Positions 1 to 9,954 of a DNA stretch of 64,000 bases are shown piece after piece. Origin of the DNA: Leucobacter aridicollis (lineage in GTDB: Bacteria; Actinomycetota; Actinomycetes; Actinomycetales; Microbacteriaceae); assembly GCF_013409595.1 (NCBI RefSeq), contig NZ_JACCBD010000001.1:2356001-2420000 (forward strand). The letters run 5' to 3'. The position numbers were made by a program, and so were the translations under genes. Position 1 is the stretch's first letter. Every line of letters begins with the position of its first letter. The notes below the pieces were generated by a model. That model did no database searches. It was given only the letters and a program-made list of their open reading frames with translations, and was not told the origin of the DNA.

Positions 1-20
1 GCTCCAACAGGGGATGATAA

Positions 21-54
21 CTGGAACAAGCATTACAAGAACTCCTCGTTCCAG
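21..54. promoter_or_regulatory. Inverted repeat upstream of RpiR-type gene
   Basis: CTGGAAC (21-27) and GTTCCAG (48-54) form a perfect 7-bp inverted repeat with a 20-base spacer. It ends 16 bases before the preferred ATG at 71. RpiR-family regulators bind dyads and often regulate themselves, so this is a candidate operator. It would lie inside the coding region if the longer start at 14 were used, which favours the start at 71. Confidence 0.45.
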
Positions 55-70
55 AATAGATGATACATAC

Positions 71-958
71 ATGGAAGCCTTTGTAACAACCGATACGGAA
101 AACCCGGGCCTCACTCGGCTGCGCGCGCGCATCGCCGAACGCTGGGACAGCCTCTCCCGCGCGGAACGAGCAGTGTGCGCGACGCTCACCGGATCCTCGG
201 CGGAACACCTGCTCTACGCGAGCGCCGCCGACCTCGGCACGGAGTCGCGCACGTCGAACGCGACGGTCATCCGCACGTTGCAGTCACTCGGTTACGCGGG
301 TCTCTCCGAGCTCAAGCAGGAGGTGGCGGCACCATTCACCACTGCCGTCGCGCCCGAGGTGCGGCTCAAGCAGCGCATCGAATACCTCGGCCAGAATCTC
401 GCCACGATCCAACAGGAGGTGTGGAAAGAGGCAGAGTCGCTCCTCTCCCTCGCCGCGCAGGGGAACACCGACGCCGACTACTCGGCCGCGATCGACGTGC
501 TCATCCACGCGCGCACGGTGTATTGCTACGGTCTTGGCGCGTCGGGCATCGCCGCCGAGCACCTCGCGTTGCGGCTCCGCCGAACTGGCGTCTCGACGAG
601 GCGCCTGACAGTCGACGGTTTCCGCCTTGCCGACGAGTTGCTTGGCCTCGGAGCGCACGACGCCATCGCGGTATTCGCGCCGGGGCGCGTCACCCGGGAT
701 ATCGAGGCGATCCTCGACCGCGCCAACCAGGTCGGGGCCAAGACGCTCCTCGTGACCGACGAGCTCAGACAGGCCCTGGCGGATCGGGTGACCGCAACCC
801 TCGCGGCGCCTCATACCCCGACCGGGATCACCGCGGAGGGCCTCATCGGGATCCTCATCGCTGACGTCCTCGTCCAAGGGATCGTCGCAGTGGGACCAGA
901 CAAGGCCCTCGTGGCGTCCCAGGAACTCAACGAGCTCCGCGCACAGCTCGGGTACTAG
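71..958 (+). CDS. MurR/RpiR-family transcriptional regulator (HTH + SIS)
   Basis: This 295-residue protein has an N-terminal RpiR-type helix-turn-helix (about residues 10-85, with TSNATVIRTLQSLGYAGLSE typical of the recognition region) and a C-terminal SIS sugar-phosphate-binding domain (about 120-260, with YGLGASGIAAEHLALRLRR). The family senses phosphorylated sugars or related metabolites and controls their catabolism. An in-frame ATG at 14 would add 19 residues that look unlike the family and would cover an inverted repeat, so 71 is preferred. No sugar genes lie next to it in the window and its targets are unknown. A strong hairpin follows the stop. Confidence 0.85.
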   Translation: MEAFVTTDTENPGLTRLRARIAERWDSLSRAERAVCATLTGSSAEHLLYASAADLGTESRTSNATVIRTLQSLGYAGLSELKQEVAAPFTTAVAPEVRLKQRIEYLGQNLATIQQEVWKEAESLLSLAAQGNTDADYSAAIDVLIHARTVYCYGLGASGIAAEHLALRLRRTGVSTRRLTVDGFRLADELLGLGAHDAIAVFAPGRVTRDIEAILDRANQVGAKTLLVTDELRQALADRVTATLAAPHTPTGITAEGLIGILIADVLVQGIVAVGPDKALVASQELNELRAQLGY

Positions 959-971
959 CGCGGCGCAGACG

Positions 972-1003
972 CAGAAAGGCCGCCCCGAGGGGCGGCCTTT
1001 CTG
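972..1003. terminator. Bidirectional hairpin terminator
   Basis: A perfect 15-bp stem (972-986 with 989-1003, core AAAGGCCGCCCC) with a 2-base loop lies between the rightward regulator gene and the leftward tmRNA gene. It can end transcription from both sides. Confidence 0.8.
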
Positions 1004-1031
1004 TTGAGAATCCAGTGTGTGATGGTCGTGT

Positions 1032-1403
1032 TCGTGGAGCCGCGGGGAATTGAACCCCGGTCCACTTCGACGATTCCATGCCTTCTACGAGCGTAGTTCG
1101 TGAAAACGTTCTACTCGGCCCCATTCTTTGTCACGAACACCTAGGATGACAGGCCCAGTCTCAGTGCAAGTCCCGGCGCGCCCTGAGACACAACGCGCCA
1201 GCAAGCCCCCTAAATGACGCCAGGAAACCGGGGCGGAGGCACACCCGGCCTGACGGACTCGGTCTCGTGCTTAGGCAGCGAGAGCGAAGTCGGTGCGCTT
1301 AGAAGTGGCACCTATTGGTTGCGAAGGGCGTTTACGAGATAACTCCGCGTCCTCGGCCCGCTTCTCACAGTCTCAAATCGACGTGTCGAAACCGATCGGC
1401 CCC
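1032..1403 (-). ncRNA. ssrA: tmRNA (transfer-messenger RNA)
   Basis: The 5' end (GGGGCCG at 1403-1397) pairs with the 3' acceptor strand (CGGCTCC at about 1042-1036), and a T-arm with GGTTCAATTCC precedes it, giving the tRNA-like domain. The terminal CCA is not encoded, because the genome has CGA after the discriminator A. The messenger part ends at 1271-1309 and reads ATSKRTDFALAA followed by TAA; the exact resume codon is inferred. tmRNA rescues stalled ribosomes with SmpB, whose gene is 2.3 kb away (3725-4207). Confidence 0.93.
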
Positions 1404-1444
1404 GTCTGTGCGGGTGAGTACACCACCCGCGAACAATCGCATCA

Positions 1445-1463
1445 CACACTGTTGAATTCTCAA
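1445..1463 (-). promoter_or_regulatory. rRNA-leader-like motif upstream of tmRNA
   Basis: On the minus strand this reads TTGAGAATTCAACAGTGTG, 42 bases upstream of the mature tmRNA 5' end. It contains a TTGA-N4-TCAA dyad. From memory, similar TTGAGAACTCAACAGTGTG segments occur in leaders of actinobacterial rRNA operons, so it may be a processing or antitermination element of the tmRNA precursor. No convincing -35/-10 pair was identified in 1404-1560. Confidence 0.35.
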
Positions 1464-1560
1464 GGTTCCTGGGCATGCCAGGCCCTACAGACTACCACGG
1501 CGACCCGTTGGCGCGCAGCCTCGCCAGTTGCGCCGAGGGCGAATGCGTCGGCTCCACGCA

Positions 1561-1592
1561 GAGCGGGTGGGCCGGTTCCGGCCCACCCGCTC
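1561..1592 (-). terminator. Terminator of gap
   Basis: A perfect 15-bp stem (1561-1575 with 1578-1592, GAGCGGGTGGGCCGG and its complement) with a TT loop sits 21 bases past the gap stop codon. Confidence 0.75.
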
Positions 1593-1613
1593 AATCGCGA
1601 AGCCGCTGAGTTG

Positions 1614-2612
1614 CTAGCGTGTGAGGAACTCAAGCGTCTCTGCGACGCGGTTCGAGAAGCCCCACTCGTTGTCGTACCAGGCAGACACCTTCACGAGCTT
1701 GCCCTCGACCTTTGCGAGTTCGGAGTCGAAGATCGATGAGTGCGGGTCGCCAACGATGTCGCTCGACACGAGCGGGTCCTCGGAGTATGCCAGCACACCC
1801 TCAAGGCGCCCCTCTGCGGCTTCCTTGAACGCGGCGAGCAGTTCGTCGCGGGTGATGTCTCGCTTCACGATTGCCGTGAGCTCAACGATCGACCCGACGG
1901 GCACGGGCACACGGAGCGAGTCGCCCTGGAGCTTGCCGTCAAGCTCCGGGAGCACGAGGCCGATGGCCTTGGCGGCGCCGGTCGACGAGGGCACGATGTT
2001 CAGCGCGGCGGCGCGCGCACGACGCGGGTCCTTGTGCGGGCCGTCGACGAGGCTCTGATCGCCGGTGTAGGCGTGGGCCGTCATCATGAAGCCCTGCTCG
2101 ATGCCGGCGAGGTCGTTGAGCACCTGCGCAACGGGCGCGAGCGCGTTCGTCGTGCAGGACGCGTTCGAGATGACGCGGTGCTTCTCGGGGTCGTACGCGT
2201 CCTGGTTGACGCCGCGAGCGATCGTCACGTCTGCGCCCTTCGAGGGGGCACTCACGAGCACGCGCTTCGCGCCAGCCTCGAGGTGGAGCGCCGCGTCCTT
2301 CGCGTTCGTGAAGCGACCGGTCGATTCAACGACGACGTCGATGTTCAGCTCGCCCCAGGGCAGCTTCGCGGGCTCGCGCTCGGCCAGGATCTGGATCTTG
2401 CGGTCGCCGACAATGAGGTAGCCGTCCTCGAAGCGCATGCGATCCTTGGCGCGGCCGTAGACGGAGTCGAAGTTGAACAGCTGCGCAAGCGCGTCGCCGT
2501 CGCCGAGGTCGTTCACTGCAACGAGGTCGAGATCGCTGCCCTGTTCGAGGATCGCGCGGAGCAGGCCGCGGCCAATCCTGCCAAAACCGTTGATAGCAAT
2601 ACGAGAGGTCAT
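1614..2612 (-). CDS. gap: Type I glyceraldehyde-3-phosphate dehydrogenase
   Basis: The 332-residue enzyme oxidises glyceraldehyde-3-phosphate to 1,3-bisphosphoglycerate with NAD in glycolysis. The N-terminal Rossmann motif INGFGRIGRG is followed by NDL near residue 34, where an acidic residue favours NAD over NADP. The catalytic cysteine lies in SNASCTTNALAP (about residue 152). The C-terminal WYDNEWGFSNR signature is complete. Length and ends match the family. It is a single-gene unit with its own terminator and about 150 bp of upstream DNA. No second GAPDH is visible in the window. Confidence 0.97.
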   Translation of the reverse strand: MTSRIAINGFGRIGRGLLRAILEQGSDLDLVAVNDLGDGDALAQLFNFDSVYGRAKDRMRFEDGYLIVGDRKIQILAEREPAKLPWGELNIDVVVESTGRFTNAKDAALHLEAGAKRVLVSAPSKGADVTIARGVNQDAYDPEKHRVISNASCTTNALAPVAQVLNDLAGIEQGFMMTAHAYTGDQSLVDGPHKDPRRARAAALNIVPSSTGAAKAIGLVLPELDGKLQGDSLRVPVPVGSIVELTAIVKRDITRDELLAAFKEAAEGRLEGVLAYSEDPLVSSDIVGDPHSSIFDSELAKVEGKLVKVSAWYDNEWGFSNRVAETLEFLTR

Positions 2613-2760
2613 TTATCCATCTTTCTCGGACTTCTTGGGGTACTAAGACCATTCTCAAGAGAAATCGAAAGTCCATCAAGTGGCAATAACGCCCACTCGC
2701 GAAAGGATTACGCCAGCAGGGCTCGCCCGCGCCGGCGCGCCGGGAACTCTGCCCCGACCG

Positions 2761-3714
2761 CTACTCCCCCGCGGTGAATGTGCGCCGGTACTCGCTCGGT
2801 GTCGTGCCGAGCACGCGACGGAAGAACTGCCGCAGATTCGCGCCCGACCCGAGGCCGACGGTGAGGGCGATCTCGTCGATCCCGAAGTCGGTGTTCTCGA
2901 GCAGCTCGCGCGCGAGATCGATCCGGGCCCGCATCACCCACTGCATCGGCGTGTACCCGGTCTCCTCGCGGAAGCGCCTCGAGAACGTGCGCGGCGAGAC
3001 GTTCGCGTGTCGCGACAGGGACTCGATGGTGAGCTGGTCGTCGAGGTGCGTGAGCGCCCACTCCCGGGTCGCGGAAAACCGCTCGCCGATCGTCGGCGGC
3101 ACGCTCCTGCGCACGTACTGGGCCTGCCCGCCCGAGCGGTACGGGGCCGCCACGAGGCGCCTCGCGGCGTGGTTCGCGGTCGCCATCCCGAGGTCGCCGC
3201 GCAGGATGTGCAGGCAGAGGTCGATCCCGGAGGCGGCGCCCGCCGAGGTGAGCACCGATCCCTCGTCGACAAACAGCACGCTCTCGTTCACCTGGATGCG
3301 CGGAAAGCGCTCGGCGAAGATGCGCGAGTAGTGCCAGTGCGTCGTCGCGCGCTTGCCGTCGAGCAGCCCGGTCGCCGCGAGCGCGAAGGCCCCCGTCGAG
3401 ATCGCCGCGAGGCGCGCGCCCCGATCGTGGGCCGCACGCAGGGCGCCGACGAGCGCGGCCGGGGGTTCCTCGCGGTCCGGGTGGCGGTAGCCGGGGATGA
3501 AGATCAGCTCGGCCTCTTCGAGTGCCTCGAGGCCGTGCTCGACGGCGTACGACAGCCCGTCACCGCCCGAGACGAGTCCCGGTTCGACACCGCACACGCG
3601 CACCTCGTACGGCATGCTGGGCCGCGTGGTGAAGACCTGGGCTGGGATTCCAACGTCGAGCGGTTTCGCGCCGTCCAGAATGACGACGGCGACCTTGCGC
3701 AGACGATCCCCCAT
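2761..3714 (-). CDS. GlxA-family AraC-type transcriptional regulator
   Basis: The protein joins an N-terminal class-I amidotransferase-like (DJ-1/PfpI) domain to a C-terminal AraC/XylS double helix-turn-helix (about the last 100 residues, with SLSRHANVSPRTFSRRFREE). GlxA-type proteins regulate genes for nitrogen compounds, polyols or stress. The nucleophile elbow reads AISTGAF, with Ser where most members have Cys, so the domain probably binds rather than catalyses. The gene directly follows smpB. A GTG at 3735 would overlap the smpB stop, and the ATG at 3714 (MGDRLRKVAVV) is preferred because homologous domains begin there. Its targets are unknown. Confidence 0.85.
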   Translation of the reverse strand: MGDRLRKVAVVILDGAKPLDVGIPAQVFTTRPSMPYEVRVCGVEPGLVSGGDGLSYAVEHGLEALEEAELIFIPGYRHPDREEPPAALVGALRAAHDRGARLAAISTGAFALAATGLLDGKRATTHWHYSRIFAERFPRIQVNESVLFVDEGSVLTSAGAASGIDLCLHILRGDLGMATANHAARRLVAAPYRSGGQAQYVRRSVPPTIGERFSATREWALTHLDDQLTIESLSRHANVSPRTFSRRFREETGYTPMQWVMRARIDLARELLENTDFGIDEIALTVGLGSGANLRQFFRRVLGTTPSEYRRTFTAGE

Positions 3715-3724
3715 GGCCTGCGAC

Positions 3725-4207
3725 CTACTCAGCACCGCGGTTGCGCTGCCGCATCGCCCGTTCAGCCTCGCGCTTATCCTGCTGCTCGCGGAGCGTTTGC
3801 CGCTTGTCGAACTCGCGCTTGCCCTTCGCGAGCGCGATCTCGACCTTCACGCGGCCGTCGAGGAAGTACAGCCGCAGCGGCACGATCGTCATGCCGCCCT
3901 CGCGGGTCTTCTCGTGCAGCTTGTCGATCTGCTTGCGGTGGAGCAGGAGCTTACGCTTGCGGCGCGGCGCGTGGTTCGTCCACGAGCCGTTGAGGTATTC
4001 CGGGATGTAGGCGGCGTCGAGCCACGCCTCGCCCCGGTCGATGAAGACGTAACCATCGACGAGCGAGGCCCGCCCCATGCGGAGCGACTTCACCTCGCTC
4101 CCCGTCAGCACCAGGCCGGCCTCGTACGTGTCGAGGATGAGGTAGTCGTGGCGCGCCTTCTTGTTCGAAGCGATGAGCTTCTCACCGGTCTCCTTGGGCA
4201 TCTTCAC
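3725..4207 (-). CDS. smpB: SsrA-binding protein SmpB
   Basis: This 160-residue RNA-binding protein carries tmRNA to stalled ribosomes. Family hallmarks are present: [20 protein letters not shown] at the N terminus, [25 protein letters not shown], and the lysine-rich [11 protein letters not shown] segment, followed by a charged C-terminal tail ([17 protein letters not shown]) that enters the mRNA channel. It follows ftsEX in the same direction, the common actinobacterial order, and the tmRNA gene is also in the window. Confidence 0.97.
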   Translation of the reverse strand: MKMPKETGEKLIASNKKARHDYLILDTYEAGLVLTGSEVKSLRMGRASLVDGYVFIDRGEAWLDAAYIPEYLNGSWTNHAPRRKRKLLLHRKQIDKLHEKTREGGMTIVPLRLYFLDGRVKVEIALAKGKREFDKRQTLREQQDKREAERAMRQRNRGAE

Positions 4208-4360
4208 TCCCTCTCTGCGTCTGGTGCGCGTGGTTACGCAAGGATCCAGCCTACCGGAGCCACCCCGAACGGCGCGAACCCGCGCCGCAAGACGCCGCGG
4301 CGCCCCGCCCGCGCAGGCGCGATGCCAGGCGGAGCGGGGCGGGACCGGGCGGTCGTCACG

Positions 4361-5271
4361 TCAGACGCGCAGGTACCTGGTGATCGCGATCTTTGCGGCG
4401 ATCGCCGAAAGGATCACGCCAAGGGCGATCAGGATCGGGGGCACGATCAGCGACTGCTCGACGGTGATGTAGCTCGTGAACGGCACTTCCTTCACGAGGA
4501 ACCCCTGCACGAAGAACTTCACGATCGCGACGGAAGCGGCCCCAGCAAGGACCGCGCCGATGAGCGCCGCGATGATGCCCTCGAGTATGAACGGGGTCTG
4601 GATGAATCTGTTCGACGCGCCGACGAGACGCATGATCCCGATCTCGCGTCTTCGGGAGAAGGCGGAGAGCCTGATCGTCGTCGAGATGAGCAGCATCGCC
4701 GCGATGAGCATGAGCCCGGCGATCCCGATCGCGGTGTAGCTCGCGACGCCGAGGAAGAGGAAGATCCGGTCGAGGAGGCTCTGCTGATCCTTCACGCTCT
4801 GCACGCCGGGGATCCCGGTGAACGTCTCGAGGATGATCTGCGACTTCGCCGCGTCCTTCAGCTTCACCCAGTACGTCTGGTTGAGCTGGTCGGGGCTCGT
4901 GACGTCGAGGATCGGGTTGCCCTCGAACTGCTTCGCGAACTCCTCATACGCCTGGTCGTGGTCGAGGAAGAAGTAGTCGTCGATGTACGGCGCGAGCACC
5001 TCGGACCCGAGCGCCTCCTCCACGGCGGCGATCTCGTCCTCCCCCGCGTCGGTGCCGTCACACGTCGCGCTGCGATCGTGCGAGGTACACAGGTAGACCG
5101 CGACCTGGGCGCGGTCGTACCAGAACGACTTCATCTGCTGCACCTGCTGCTGCATGAGAATCGCCGCGCCGACGAACGTCAGCGACACGAACGTCACGAG
5201 GATCACGGAGATCACGACGGAGAGGTTGCGGCGCAGGCCGCTCCAGACCTCTCCCATTACGAGCCTAAATC

Positions 5272-5275
<4 letters not shown>
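4361..5275 (-). CDS. ftsX: Cell division protein FtsX
   Basis: The 304-residue integral membrane partner of FtsE couples ATP hydrolysis to peptidoglycan hydrolase activation at the septum. There is one N-terminal transmembrane helix (about residues 20-43), a large extracellular loop (about 45-170) with a cysteine pair in [13 protein letters not shown], and three C-terminal helices with the FtsX signature around [15 protein letters not shown]. Its ATG overlaps the ftsE stop by four bases (5272-5275), so translation is probably coupled. Confidence 0.96.
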
Positions 5276-6375
<1,100 letters not shown>

Positions 6376-6494
6376 AACGCCACAGAGACTACGCGGCGTT
6401 TGGTGAATACCGGCTGAGGCGCGCGCGAATTCCGCGCATTCTCGGGAACCTTTGCGCCAGCACGGAACGGCCTATGCGGCCGCGGCGGCCGGCG

Positions 6495-7598
6495 CTACTT
6501 GTTCAGCGAACGCCAGCGAATGCCAGCGGCGATGAAGCCGTCGAGATCGCCGTCGAACACCGCGTCGGGCTGGGTCGACTCGTGCCCGGTGCGCAGATCC
6601 TTCACGAGCTGCTGGCCGTAGAGGAAGTACGACCGGATCTGGTCGCCCCAGCTCGCGGTGATGTTGCCCGCAAGCTCCTTCTTCTTCGCCGCTTCCTCCT
6701 CGCGCTGCAGGATGAGCAGCCGCGCCTGCAGCAGGCGCATCGCTGCGGCGCGGTTCTGGATCTGGCTCTTCTCGTTCTGCATCGAGATCACGATGCCCGT
6801 GGGAATGTGCGTGATACGCACGGCGGAGTCGGTCGTGTTGACCGACTGACCGCCGGGGCCGCTCGACCGGTAGACGTCCACGCGAATGTCGGTCTCCGGA
6901 ATCTCCACCTCGGTCGCCTCGGCGAGCAACGGGATGACCTCGACCGCGGCGAAACTCGTCTGGCGCTTGTCGGCCGAGCCGAACGGGCTGATGCGCGCGA
7001 GGCGGTGCGTGCCAGCCTCGACCGACAGCGTGCCGAACGCGTACGGTGCGTCGATCTCGATCGTCGCCGACTTGATGCCAGCGCCCTCGGCGTACGAGGT
7101 GTCGAGGACCTTCGTCGGGTAGCCGCGATCCTCGGCCCAGCGCAGGTACATCCGCAGCAGCATCTCCGCGAAGTCAGTCGCGTCGTCCCCGCCGGCGCCC
7201 GACCTGATCGTCATGACCGCGGATTCGGCGTCGTACTCGCCGGAGAGCAGCGTCTGCACCTCGAGATCCTGAATGAGCGTCTCGATGGCGGCGAGCTCGG
7301 CGAGCACCTCGGCCTCGGTGTCGGCGTCGCCGGCCTCCTCGGCGAGCTCAGCGAGCACCTCGACGTCGTCGATGCGCGACTCGACGCCACGCACCTTCCG
7401 CACGCGCGCCTGGCGGTGCGACAGCCCGCTCGTCACGACCTGCGCGGCCGCCGGATCGTCCCACAGATCGGGCGCGGCCGCCTGCGCCTCGAGCTCGGCG
7501 ATCTCGCGGTCGAGCTTCGGCAGGTCGGTGACCTCGGCGATGTCGGCGTACGTGGAACGGAGCGAGCGGATCCGTGCGGCGAAGTCCTGTTCAAGCAT
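6495..7598 (-). CDS. prfB: Peptide chain release factor 2
   Basis: RF2 reads UAA and UGA and triggers peptide release. The GGQ motif ([18 protein letters not shown]) and the codon-recognition SPF tripeptide ([16 protein letters not shown]) are both intact; SPF marks RF2 rather than RF1 (PxT). The reading frame is continuous, so the programmed +1 frameshift used by many bacteria is absent. Start: ATG at 7598 ([14 protein letters not shown]) fits the usual N terminus; an in-frame TTG at 7607 has a better-spaced GGAG and is possible. It lies upstream of ftsE in the same direction, a conserved actinobacterial neighbourhood. Confidence 0.97.
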   Translation of the reverse strand: MLEQDFAARIRSLRSTYADIAEVTDLPKLDREIAELEAQAAAPDLWDDPAAAQVVTSGLSHRQARVRKVRGVESRIDDVEVLAELAEEAGDADTEAEVLAELAAIETLIQDLEVQTLLSGEYDAESAVMTIRSGAGGDDATDFAEMLLRMYLRWAEDRGYPTKVLDTSYAEGAGIKSATIEIDAPYAFGTLSVEAGTHRLARISPFGSADKRQTSFAAVEVIPLLAEATEVEIPETDIRVDVYRSSGPGGQSVNTTDSAVRITHIPTGIVISMQNEKSQIQNRAAAMRLLQARLLILQREEEAAKKKELAGNITASWGDQIRSYFLYGQQLVKDLRTGHESTQPDAVFDGDLDGFIAAGIRWRSLNK

Positions 7599-7624
7599 GA
7601 TCGTCAAGTCTACTCCGCTCGCGG

Positions 7625-9130
7625 CTAGATCACGGCGGCGAGCGCGTCACCGGCCAGGATCCCCGCTGCGGCACCGCGGGCGGCCACACCGACGCTCGCC
7701 GGGCCGGCGGCGCGGTCCCAGGCGAGGCGGAGCCGGGCGACGGCGTCCGTGAGGACCGCGGGCTCCGCAGAGAACGGGATCCTGGCGAACCGCTCGAACA
7801 CCCCGGGGCTGCCGAACTGCGATCCGGGCGGAATCCGCACACCGAGCCGCGCCGCCTCGCGGCTCAGCCGCGTGGAGTGCGGTCCGCCGAGATCAACCCA
7901 GGCGCACACGCCGCCCGGGACGCTCGGCATCGTCCACCCGGGCAGGTGCGCGGCGAGCTGCTCGGAGAGCACGCGGTGACGCGCGGTGAGTTCGGTCGTA
8001 CGGTCGGCAAGGATCTCGTCGTAGCGGTCGAGCGCGTGACCGGCGACGACCTGCTCCCAGCTGCCGGTGCCGAGGTCCCCGATCCTGCGCGAGGTTTCGA
8101 GCCTGGCAATGAGATCCGGCGTCGCACGAATCCACCCGATCCGGAGCCCGCCCCACACGGTCTTGCCGAGGGACCCGACCGTGATGACCGAGTCTTGCTG
8201 GTGCGGCTGCGTTGCGGCTGCCGCGAACGGCAGGATGGGCCGGGGCCGGCCGAGGACGAGCTCGGCGGTGGTCTCGTCGGCGATGATGTGCGCGCCCTGA
8301 GCGGTGAGCGTCGCGATGAGCTCGGCGCGGAGCTCGTCTGGCATGCACTGCCCCGTCGGGTTGTGGTGATCGGGGATCAGGTAGGCGAGGCGCGGCGACG
8401 TGCGCCGCGCGATGTCGAGGATCGTCGCGGCGTCGTAGGCGGGCCCGGCCGTCGCGCCCGCACCGGCTGGGGCGCCTGGCCCGACGGGCAGCTCGGCGAC
8501 GAGCGCTCCGGTCGCGGCGAGCGCTTCGCGTGCGTGCGGGTAGCTCGGGGACTCGATAAGCGTGCGGTCGCCGCGCCGGAGCAGGGTGCGTGCGATGAGA
8601 AACACCGCGTGCTGCGCGCCGAGCGTCACCATGATCTGATCGGGGGTGGTCGGCAAGCCACGGGCGGAGTACCTGGCGGCGATGCGCTCCCGCAGCGCGG
8701 GACGCCCGATCGTGTCGAATCCGATCTCGCGAAAGAGCGCGGGCTGCGCGTCGACCGCGGCGCGCGCGAGCCCGTCGAGGCCGTGCCACGGGGCTGGACA
8801 CGCCCCAGACAGGTCGATCTCGAACCCGTCTGCGGCGTCGATCCGCTCCCCCGCCGCGGGCTGCGCGCGTACCACCGTGCCCGACCCCTGCCGCGACTGC
8901 GCGATCCCGTGCTCGCGCAGCCGTTGGTAGGCGGCGGCCACGGTCGTACGGCTCACGCCCGCCGCCTCGGCGAGTTGCCGCTCGGCTGGCAGGGCGGTGC
9001 CGAGCGGGATCCGGCCGTCGCGCACGAGCAGCCCGACGCTGTCGCTGAGCTCGCGGTAGCTGTGGCCGGTGCCGCGCCACTCGCCGAGCAGTTGGACGAG
9101 TCGCCTGGCAGGGAGTCGCTGCGCAATCAT
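7625..9130 (-). CDS. MocR-type regulator (GntR HTH fused to aminotransferase fold)
   Basis: Residues about 1-85 form a GntR winged helix ([28 protein letters not shown]). The remainder is a fold-type I aminotransferase domain with a candidate PLP lysine in [10 protein letters not shown]. MocR proteins use PLP or its amino-acid adducts as effectors. ATG 9130 ([11 protein letters not shown]) is preferred over ATG 9172, which would place the start inside the intergenic palindrome. The divergent neighbour is a YczE-like membrane protein; MocR/YczE divergons recur in Firmicutes and Actinobacteria, so this regulator probably controls that gene and itself. Confidence 0.88.
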   Translation of the reverse strand: MIAQRLPARRLVQLLGEWRGTGHSYRELSDSVGLLVRDGRIPLGTALPAERQLAEAAGVSRTTVAAAYQRLREHGIAQSRQGSGTVVRAQPAAGERIDAADGFEIDLSGACPAPWHGLDGLARAAVDAQPALFREIGFDTIGRPALRERIAARYSARGLPTTPDQIMVTLGAQHAVFLIARTLLRRGDRTLIESPSYPHAREALAATGALVAELPVGPGAPAGAGATAGPAYDAATILDIARRTSPRLAYLIPDHHNPTGQCMPDELRAELIATLTAQGAHIIADETTAELVLGRPRPILPFAAAATQPHQQDSVITVGSLGKTVWGGLRIGWIRATPDLIARLETSRRIGDLGTGSWEQVVAGHALDRYDEILADRTTELTARHRVLSEQLAAHLPGWTMPSVPGGVCAWVDLGGPHSTRLSREAARLGVRIPPGSQFGSPGVFERFARIPFSAEPAVLTDAVARLRLAWDRAAGPASVGVAARGAAAGILAGDALAAVI

Positions 9131-9148
9131 GGGGCCACTGTACACAGA

Positions 9149-9172
9149 TTGGCCTCTTGAATACCAGGCCAA
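9149..9172. promoter_or_regulatory. Palindromic operator candidate between mocR and yczE
   Basis: TTGGCCT (9149-9155) and AGGCCAA (9166-9172) form a perfect 7-bp inverted repeat with a 10-base spacer, in the 61-bp region between the divergent starts at 9130 and 9192. Its position suits a MocR operator that controls both promoters. Confidence 0.6.
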
Positions 9173-9191
9173 ATCGGAGTGGACTGACCCT

Positions 9192-9857
9192 ATGCTCCCT
9201 CGACTCGCCCGCCTCGTCCCCGGCCTACTGCTCTACGGCATCGCCGACGCCTTCATGATCAAGGCGGCCGTCGGCGTCGACTCCTGGACCGTATTCGCAC
9301 AGGGCATCGCGCTGCGCACCGGGCTCAGCATTGGCATCCTCACGAACCTCATCGGACTCGCGGTGCTGCTGCTGTGGATCCCGCTGCGCCAGCGGCCGGG
9401 ACTCGGCACCGTGCTGAACATTCTGCTCGTGGGGCCCGGCATCGACCTCGGCCTGTGGCTCCTCCCGACGCCAGGGCCGCTCTGGCTGCGCGTCGTGTTC
9501 TTCACGACCGGAATGCTGCTGCTCGCCGTCGCGAGCGGCATCTACATCGGCGCGAGGCTCGGGCCGGGGCCGCGCGACGGGCTCATGACCGGGATCCACG
9601 CGCGTTTCGGCACCCCCATCTGGATCGCGCGGACCTCCGTCGAGCTCACAGTGCTCGCGGCGGGCTGGCTGCTTGGCGGCAACGTCGGGCTCGGCACCGT
9701 CGCGTTCGCGCTCCTCATCGGGCCGCTCTGCGGCGTCACGCTGCCGTTCTTCGACCCAGTCACGCGCCGCGAGGTCCGCGCGGCACGGGCCGGGCGGACC
9801 GCACATTCCGCAGCGGAGCCCGGTGGTGCCGGCGCCGCCGCGATCCAGAACAGCTAG
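9192..9857 (+). CDS. YczE/YitT-like integral membrane protein
   Basis: This 221-residue protein has about five hydrophobic helices (LVPGLLLYGIADAFMI, LSIGILTNLIGLAVLLLW, VLNILLVGPGIDLGLWLL, VVFFTTGMLLLAVASGIYIG and the AAGWLLGGNVGLGTVAFALL region). The pattern, with GPGPRDGLMTGI between helices, matches the YczE family. Function is not established; in some species it is linked to lipopeptide production, and the MocR link suggests an amino-acid or vitamin B6-related substrate. The ATG at 9192 is chosen because upstream in-frame codons run back through the operator and the opposing gene. The Ala-rich C-terminal tail is cytoplasmic. Confidence 0.78.
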   Translation: MLPRLARLVPGLLLYGIADAFMIKAAVGVDSWTVFAQGIALRTGLSIGILTNLIGLAVLLLWIPLRQRPGLGTVLNILLVGPGIDLGLWLLPTPGPLWLRVVFFTTGMLLLAVASGIYIGARLGPGPRDGLMTGIHARFGTPIWIARTSVELTVLAAGWLLGGNVGLGTVAFALLIGPLCGVTLPFFDPVTRREVRAARAGRTAHSAAEPGGAGAAAIQNS

Positions 9858-9863
9858 CGACGC

Positions 9864-9905
9864 GCACAGGGGCCGCGCAGGATCTCTCCTGCGCGGCCCC
9901 TGTGC
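9864..9905. terminator. Bidirectional terminator
   Basis: A perfect 19-bp stem (9864-9882 with 9887-9905, core CAGGGGCCGCGCAGGA) with a TCTC loop lies between the convergent yczE-like and permease genes. Confidence 0.85.
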
Positions 9906-9954
9906 CGGCGGGGACGCGGGCGCCCGTGCGCCTCGTCCCCGCGAGTTCACGCGG

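Noticed and set aside
4300..4342. Terminator between ftsX and smpB
   Set aside because: CGCCCCGC and GCGGGGCG could pair, but the loop is over 25 bases and there is no T tract, so it is not listed.
6495..7607. Programmed frameshift in prfB
   Set aside because: The reading frame is continuous and no CTTTGA-type slip site or in-frame stop is present near the start.
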